Below, in pieces: positions 19,250-22,466 of a stretch of 22,466 bases of DNA (within the stretch, counting starts at the first letter, position 1; the number at the start of each line of letters is the position of its first letter). Source of the stretch: Hypsibius dujardini (Eukaryota; Tardigrada; Eutardigrada; Parachela; Hypsibiidae). The notes beneath the pieces were generated by a model. The model searched no databases and was not told where the DNA came from. It worked only from the letters and a program-made list of their open reading frames with translations. The position numbers were made by a program, and so were the translations under genes. Where the stretch lies: positions 1-22,466 of the forward strand of contig LRSR01008823.1 of the NCBI GenBank assembly GCA_001579985.1, written 5' to 3'.

Positions 19250-19530
19250 GTGAGTGATACCGCCAGACAGTCCGCAGTCCTATTGTGACCGATTTAGCGG
19301 CGCACAGTCGTGTACCGTCTTGTGAACGACTGATCAGACAGAATGCTTGGCTGACTGAGTCAGGCTATTCAACTCGACAACTCATAGTCACCAACGCTTT
19401 GAACAAGTTGAGCATGGCTTAACTCGGTTCTGCAAACATTCTATCCGTGTGTGTACGACGTGGATCAGCTGATTTTGTGAAAGTTCATTTAATTTTAAAG
19501 TTCTGTTTGCAATTTGCATTCTTTCTCCAG
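19250..19530 (+). other. Probable 5' UTR intron of ECHS1
   Basis: Donor ACATCT|GTGAGT (GT at 19250) and acceptor cattctttctccag (AG at 19529-19530), 21 nt before the ATG. The frame from upstream is open across the acceptor, but no ATG precedes. A trans-splice acceptor cannot be excluded. Confidence 0.35.
19345..19436. mobile_element. Diverged relative of the palindromic element at 9389
   Basis: It shares CAACTCGAC and ATGGCTTAACTCGGTT with 9389-9475 in the same order, and its left end GGCTGACTGAGTCAGGC is a degraded mirror of the right end. It sits in the proposed ECHS1 5' UTR intron. Confidence 0.5.
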
Positions 19531-19551
19531 GGTCCGTTTCATTTCAACAAA

Positions 19552-22128
<2,577 letters not shown>

Positions 22129-22466
22129 TACCCCTTCCCTAGTGTTTCACTCGCTCATTGTTTTATTATCGCCCGGTTTGAATCGATCTTTCCGTGGCCA
22201 GCTGCGATTTGCTCTTTTACGGCTGAATCTGAAATAATCAAGTCGAGCTCAAAATGTTTCCACGACTTCTTCTCATCTCTCCGAGTTTTGCGGCTCGGCT
22301 TTCCCACTTATTCGATTGTTCCTTCGAAGATCCTGGCATCTGTGGGCCGTATGACTCTTGAGTCTCTGCCTCTCTTGGCCTCCCGAATATTATTCGTGAC
22401 CCGCGAAGAACATGTTCCTTCGCGGAGAATAATATTCATCAACGCGGAGAACAAGAGTGGCAATCG
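22129..22466 (+). other. ECHS1 3' flank
   Basis: T-rich 3' UTR and flank. No canonical AATAAA is seen before the window ends. It contains the palindrome at 22385-22437 and nothing else recognised. Confidence 0.5.
22385..22437. repeat. 53-bp imperfect palindrome
   Basis: GAATATTATTC at the left mirrors GAATAATATTC at the right, and CCGCGAAG mirrors CTTCGCGG around a central AACATGTT. Weak matches outside (CTCTTGGC / CAAGAGTGGC) suggest a longer inverted element cut by the window edge. Confidence 0.6.

Overview
The window is nuclear DNA from an animal with a compact genome. The genes are interrupted by GT-AG introns, and the products have animal-type architectures: conventional kinesin heavy chain with an IAK tail, SNAPc subunit 1, TRAPPC2/sedlin, an RWD-RBR ubiquitin ligase and mitochondrial enoyl-CoA hydratase. 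Small introns of 59-104 nt and short intergenic gaps argue for an invertebrate; I cannot name the phylum. I see no bacterial operons, no rRNA or tRNA gene, no CRISPR array and no recognisable LTR or virus-like element.

Layout. 49-2107 (-): 5' part of an RNF14-like RBR E3 ligase, running off the left edge before RING2, with a probable 5' UTR exon near 2484. 2560-6490: intergenic, with microsatellites, a 52-bp minisatellite, two related TA-flanked MITEs and one copy of a ~540-bp dispersed repeat. 6492-9220 (+): SNAPC1, seven coding exons. 9239-10361 (-): TRAPPC2, three coding exons, tail-to-tail with SNAPC1. 10362-11722: intergenic, with the second copy of the dispersed repeat and a probable KIF5 5' UTR intron. 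11723-18450 (+): complete KIF5/kinesin-1 heavy chain, 17 coding exons, about 1073 aa. 18451-19551: 3' UTR, an AATC-cored minisatellite, a small palindromic element and the ECHS1 leader. 19552-22128 (+): complete ECHS1, eight coding exons, about 304 aa. 22129-22466: ECHS1 3' flank with a palindrome. Every exon junction given was placed by checking the GT/AG dinucleotides and that the codon phase carries across.

The genes are unrelated housekeeping functions (ubiquitin signalling, snRNA transcription, vesicle tethering, microtubule transport, fatty-acid oxidation) and nothing suggests a shared pathway. The unusual aspect is the non-coding architecture. Introns are either short (59-104 nt) and repeat-free, or long (151-616 nt) and almost always filled with a tandem repeat or MITE. 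The repeats fall into two sequence classes: CTGT/GACA microsatellites, and minisatellites of different unit length that share a GATT/AATC core. In KIF5 the CTGT and GACA versions sit in different introns, so the pre-mRNA could fold on itself across several exons. The ligase has three SUMO-interaction-like motifs in its N-terminus.
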